Shown piece by piece: positions 59,951 through 64,000 of a stretch of 64,000 bases of DNA. The notes beneath the pieces were generated by a model. That model ran no database searches and was not told where the DNA came from. It saw only the letters and a list, made by a program, of their open reading frames with translations. The stretch lies in the NCBI GenBank assembly GCA_017165825.1, contig CM029379.1, forward strand, positions 19,624,500 through 19,688,499, read 5' to 3'. Positions within the stretch are counted from its first letter, which is position 1; each line of letters begins with the position of its first letter. This DNA is from Hepsetus odoe. Lineage: Eukaryota > Chordata > Actinopteri > Characiformes > Hepsetidae. The translations under genes were made by a program, and so were the position numbers.

Positions 59951-60910
59951 TACAAATCACATTGAATGATTTATTCCAATGATTCGGTTCTGTTATTGAT
60001 GTCAAAATTAGACCAAATCATGAACCCCTAATCTTTGGTGGATGCCATATGTATTGCTTTAAGGTTACATCATAAAAAATGCATGACATTTACACAAACC
60101 TGTGCTGCCTTCAACCTAGAATTTGCAATAAAAAAGGACACAGCGGCCTTTTAAATGTTAATGTAGTTCAAGGTCATGAAGGCTTAAGTCTCATTAAACG
60201 TTAATAAGGATAATTGCCACTTGTTATAACAGGCTTATGTAGATGTCCTGTAGCCTTGTGAATGCAACAATAAAGTCTTACCCTGTCTGAACGGGAGTAT
60301 TTTTTGCACGTTTCACCTGCAGACACGTATATTTCAGACTAGTTTCATGTCTCTTCTCTAAAGCCTTTTTCAGTGAGTTGATGTTTTTTTTCTCTCAGCA
60401 GCAGACTGGTAAAGCAAAAAGCAATGAGAACTGTCTGAAGCATCAGACACAGACTTTGTTAGAAACCCAAAACCACTCCACGGTGCTCACAGGAGGGTGC
60501 AGTGTGTGTTTACACACACGTCTGAGTCTGACCGGCTGAACAGCCAGGGAAGAAATGAAGCCAGACTTCAGGCAGAGAAATTCAGCTGTAACGTCTGCTT
60601 ATGATGTTTATATCCGGTTTCTATCCGGCCCATTCATGAGACAGTGGGGAGAAGGGTTGGCTTTTTGAGACTGCAAAGAAACAATCGAGGCTTGGGTTTC
60701 GGCTTTGACTTTCCGAATCGTTACCTAAAATCAAGATGCAGGTGTTATCTTGAATGCAGCGTTTTGGATGGCTGTGGTCGTTATTATATACACATTATTT
60801 AGATTGCTGTGAAAAGACCTAATATATCATTTTGTAATCACAAACCCTTACAGTAACCTACGGACCGGCCCCTGCTCCATTTCAAATAAGATGACTTCTA
60901 TACAGCGGTA

Positions 60911-61098
60911 TAGTGACGCCGATGGTCTAGGATACTCTCCTATGGACCAGGAGGTTGCAGGTTTGAATCCCACCTTCAGCACCACTGGGTTCCTGAGCAA
61001 GACCCTTAAGCCCATGTTGCTCCAGGGGGACCGTCCCTGTAATTAGGACATGGAAATCGCTCTGGATACGAGCGTCTGCTAAATGCTATAAATGTATA
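60911..61098 (+). mobile_element. SINE family V copy, full length
   Basis: The head tagtgacgccgatggtctag is followed by a B-box-like gcaggtttgaatccc. Then come gggttcctgagcaagaccct, ctccagggggaccgtccctg and the end cgagcgtctgctaaatgcta. It defines the orientation of the family. Confidence 0.8.
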
Positions 61099-61364
61099 AG
61101 GCTGGACTTGTGCACTGAACGGAAAGTGGAGATTTCTTATAAATAGTCAAGCAGCCCATGTTAAGAACTGTGTACTGCTATGCAGGAATTGTCTGTCTGA
61201 TTATGAACAGCTGCATATTCCAGTGCCATAATTCAGTTGTGACTAAATAATTTACTGTGCATCGGTTCTTGTTGCCACCTTTTTTTCTTTAAGTGAGTTT
61301 ACATGCTGTTTTCCCTTGTTCTGGTATTTGCTTTGCCAGATGGTACTTTACTTTGCATCCTAAG

Positions 61365-61390
61365 TGCTTGATTAAGCACTTAATCAAGCA
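61365..61390. repeat. 12-bp inverted repeat with 2-nt spacer
   Basis: tgcttgattaag is followed after CA by cttaatcaagca, a perfect inverted copy. Similar ttgattaa and aatcaag motifs continue for 25 bp. No function assigned. Confidence 0.85.
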
Positions 61391-62146
61391 ATTGATTAAA
61401 GCTTCAATCAAGGCGGCCTGGGTATGATTTTTTTTGTTTTTTTGGAGAATTCTTTTTTGGTTTGTTTGTTTTTGGCTCTGCAACAAGGCTTTCCCATTTC
61501 AAACCTTGCCTACTCGGATCTCTGCTAGATGCGAAAAGTCCCGGAGAGTCACGTTGATTCAGCCCAGGGAGGATAATTGGTGGAAAAGAAATTCCATTCA
61601 CCTCTAGTATAGTCAGCGCATAAGTTGGCGTCTGTACTTTTGCAGTAAACTAGAAGTCTGTAAAGGAACAAAGTTAGGCTTGTTCTAACTGCAGGACTAG
61701 ATCATCTCACACTTGCCTCGGAGAATATGAATCTGTCTAGTCGTGCTGGAGAGGCTTGTTTAGATGTTTTCTGACACTGTGTGGTGTGCTGTTATCTAAA
61801 GAAATGGACAAAACTGAGTCATACAGATGAAAACAGTAGTAGCGGGCTTGAAAACTCTTGAGTCTTGTTTGATGCAGTGTCAGAAACCACGAGCGAGTCT
61901 GTTTTATTGCAAAGCAACTTTGAAGCAGCCGCGCGGACATGCGGTTTAAAGGGATGCTGAGTGGTAGCATACGAGACGAAATCTTTGCTTAAAAATAAGA
62001 GGGGACGACCCAATGGAGGCACTTGGTAAAGAAAAGTGCAGTGGACTTCAAGGGTGGGGAGCGTTGATTAATACATGGTCTTGTTGGTTGGGGTTGTAAA
62101 GGTATTGATGAGGGGATCAAGAGCAGTTCCTCAGTGGTTTGACTTG

Positions 62147-62380
62147 GGACAGTGGTGGCTTAGTAGCTAAGGACTAGAACTCGGGATCAGAAGGTAATGG
62201 GTTCGAATCCCGGACAAGAAGGTTGTCCTGAGACACCCTTGAGCAAGGTACTGTCCCCATCAGTGCTCCCTGGGCACCGGATGTATGACTGCCCCCTGCT
62301 GCATGTGTTATCCTGGGTAAAATGTAGAGATACAGTTTCATTGTGGTTCACTGTGTGCCAAAAGTCATCACTTTCCCTTT
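62147..62380 (+). mobile_element. tRNA-derived SINE copy (family S)
   Basis: The head ggacagtggtggcttagtag, B box gggttcgaatccc, body and shortened tail (tcatcactttccctt) are present on the + strand. Confidence 0.87.
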
Positions 62381-63780
62381 AAACGAACATACCAATCGGG
62401 CAGGCTGAAAAGAGGGATGCCTTTAGGTCATAATGCTAACAAATGGGACAGACTCGCCCTCATATTGTCTCCTGCTTTGTCAGCTCGTCTTGGCTGACTA
62501 ATTCCTCTTGGCATCACCTCCACCTAAGAATTCTTCTCCCTGCGGTTTCATCAGAACGGTTATGGCCGGAAACTGCACATGTTGTACCTCTTCCCCCCCT
62601 TTGCCCTCTGATTTGCATTATGTGGTTCAGTTTCTGAAAAGTCAGTATCCCTGACTCATAGCTATGAGTTAGTGCCTGCAGTGTCATGGATTTTTCCCCC
62701 CAAAATATTCATAAACCAGGAATGGCCCTAAAGCCAAATATGTCCAATAGTGTATCCGAGATCAGGTTGCCTGTGCACAGCAGAAACTTTCTGTCTGCAG
62801 CGTTATAATCAAGCTTGTTGGTAATACAGTTCTTTACTGGAGCTTGAAAACACATCTTTAAATTTCGGGGCCTAAAGGAAAATCACCGAACTTGCAAATG
62901 AAATAATAATGAGTTTTGTTATTCTTTGTTAATGTCTTAATAAACCAGAAAAATAAATAAATAAATGTAAAAATTGGACACGAGCAGGTCATCAATCACC
63001 TGGATGAGGAAATCTGCCTTTAATTGCATTTTGATTTAAGTAGGTCTAAGCAGACCTTGTGCTTGTTTCTCAGCAACAAGACCCAAGTCCCAGTGTAGCC
63101 ATAGTTGTCGCAGTGGTGGCTTTCAGGACTTCAAAGAACGCAGGTTTTGTCTTTAAGCTCAGGCTGCTTGGATCCGATGTGCCGAATCAATGTTAAAGGC
63201 TTTATTGCCCGGCAGATTTGTGCACCGTGAATTTCCGATTTAAAGAGGCTTTCCGTTTTTAAGTCTTGGGTGCTACTGTCTCTGCATGATCAACACTGGC
63301 AGCTTTTTTTTTTCTTCAGAAATCTGACTTTCGTCCCCAATATTCCAATATTGCAGTTCATAGAGAATGGAAGTCAAATGGGTCATTCACTGTGTAAGCC
63401 ATGCAGTTCATGAACTTCCCATTAGCATTTAAAGTGTAGTAGAGTAAAGCAGTGGGACACCAGATGGATTTACATCATGGCTGGTTGCAGAAATTGATCG
63501 GAGCTGTGAACAGTGCTATAAATTAAAGAGAAAAGCAAGAAGCCCAGAATTTTTGTCATACATGCATTAATCTTGATTCCTGATCGCTCTTTAAACGGTT
63601 TCCCAGCCCGTTAGTTGGTCTCATTTCAGGCCAGTTCCATATTGTTATCTGTGTTGCCCAGAGCTTGACTTTGGGCCAACCACAGATTTTTTTGTTGTAG
63701 GCTTACAGCCACACCTTTTCCCAGAATCTGAACAAAAGGACTGGACATGGAATATTATGACGAATAAAAATATAAAATAA

Positions 63781-64000
63781 GTGAAAGGCAAAGTGACAAC
63801 CCTTGTCATTGGGAGGTCACAGCACAGCACACAGTGAACTACAATGAAATTGGACCTCTGCATTTAACCCATGCAAACGCCGTGCAGCAGTGGGCAGCTA
63901 TTGAAAGCGCCCGGGGAGCAGTGACGGAGACGGCACCTTGCTCAAGGGTACCTCAGGGCAACCTACTGGTGAGGGAATCGCACGCACGTCTTCCGATGTG
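63781..64000 (-). mobile_element. tRNA-derived SINE copy (family S), cut by window end
   Basis: The tail (gtgaaaggcaaagtgacaac), body (gcagtgggcagctattgaaa, ggggagcagtgacggagacg) and cctactggtgagggaatcg are present. The head lies beyond 64000. Confidence 0.87.

Larger units (their letters stand above)
54840..64000 (+). other. nrxn1: partial neurexin intron downstream of EGF-C
   Basis: The donor GTAAGT opens an intron that continues past the window end. It contains family V copies (56412, 60911), a family P copy (58965) and SINEs (59744, 62147, 63781). Bases 54840-56410, 56540-58960, 59960-60900, 61100-62140 and 62380-63780 show no recognisable gene or element beyond a short inverted repeat at 61365. 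The LNS6 exon and the beta-neurexin first exon were sought and not seen. Confidence 0.85.

Noticed and set aside
54840..64000. LNS6 exon or beta-neurexin first exon in the last intron
   Set aside because: I looked for GTTYIF, KGGGQITYKWPP-like and histidine-rich beta-specific strings in the open frames and saw none.

Overview
The window is vertebrate nuclear DNA, most likely from a teleost fish. It is about 97% non-coding, rich in tRNA-derived SINEs, Tc1/mariner remnants, an RTE-like LINE and dinucleotide repeats. It carries one recognisable gene, a neurexin, on the + strand. The nine exons found best match NRXN1 (for example NKAGLVFPTEVWTALLNYG, VPSNFIGHLQSL and the MKADLQ microexon). Whether this is nrxn1a or nrxn1b cannot be decided from the sequence.

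Gene layout. The exons are 3641-4024 (end of LNS3 plus EGF-B), 18839-19042 (LNS4), 27557-27583 (splice site 3 microexon), 35732-35854 (LNS4), 40006-40387 (end of LNS4, start of LNS5), 41731-41921 (LNS5), 45198-45371 (end of LNS5), 49799-49825 (splice site 6 microexon) and 54720-54839 (EGF-C). All junction phases agree and the full set gives 1632 nt = 544 codons without a stop. Both 27-nt cassettes can be skipped in frame. Eight acceptors and eight GT donors are canonical; the donor at 4025 is GC. The exons before LNS3 and from LNS6 onward (and the beta-neurexin first exon) lie outside the window or were not found.

Introns. The most unusual object is at 740-3195. An LTR-like element begins TGTCAC, ends GTTACA and is flanked by a 5-bp GCCAC duplication. 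Its 5' part has expanded into about 50 tandem 42-bp units. It sits inside a minus-strand RTE LINE tail, and other copies of that LINE tail in this window show the uninterrupted site. Each well-preserved unit has a 12/14 match to the CTCF core consensus, and most have a CACGTG E-box.

Elsewhere there are about 17 copies of one tRNA-like SINE family, three copies of a SINE with a 'cagacgctcttatccagagcg'-type end, three copies of a common fish 'ggtggcacagtgggtagcgc' repeat, four Tc1/mariner-type relics, two MITEs, four RTE LINE fragments, a 630-bp purine tract and several microsatellites. No RNA genes, CRISPR arrays or other protein-coding genes are supported.
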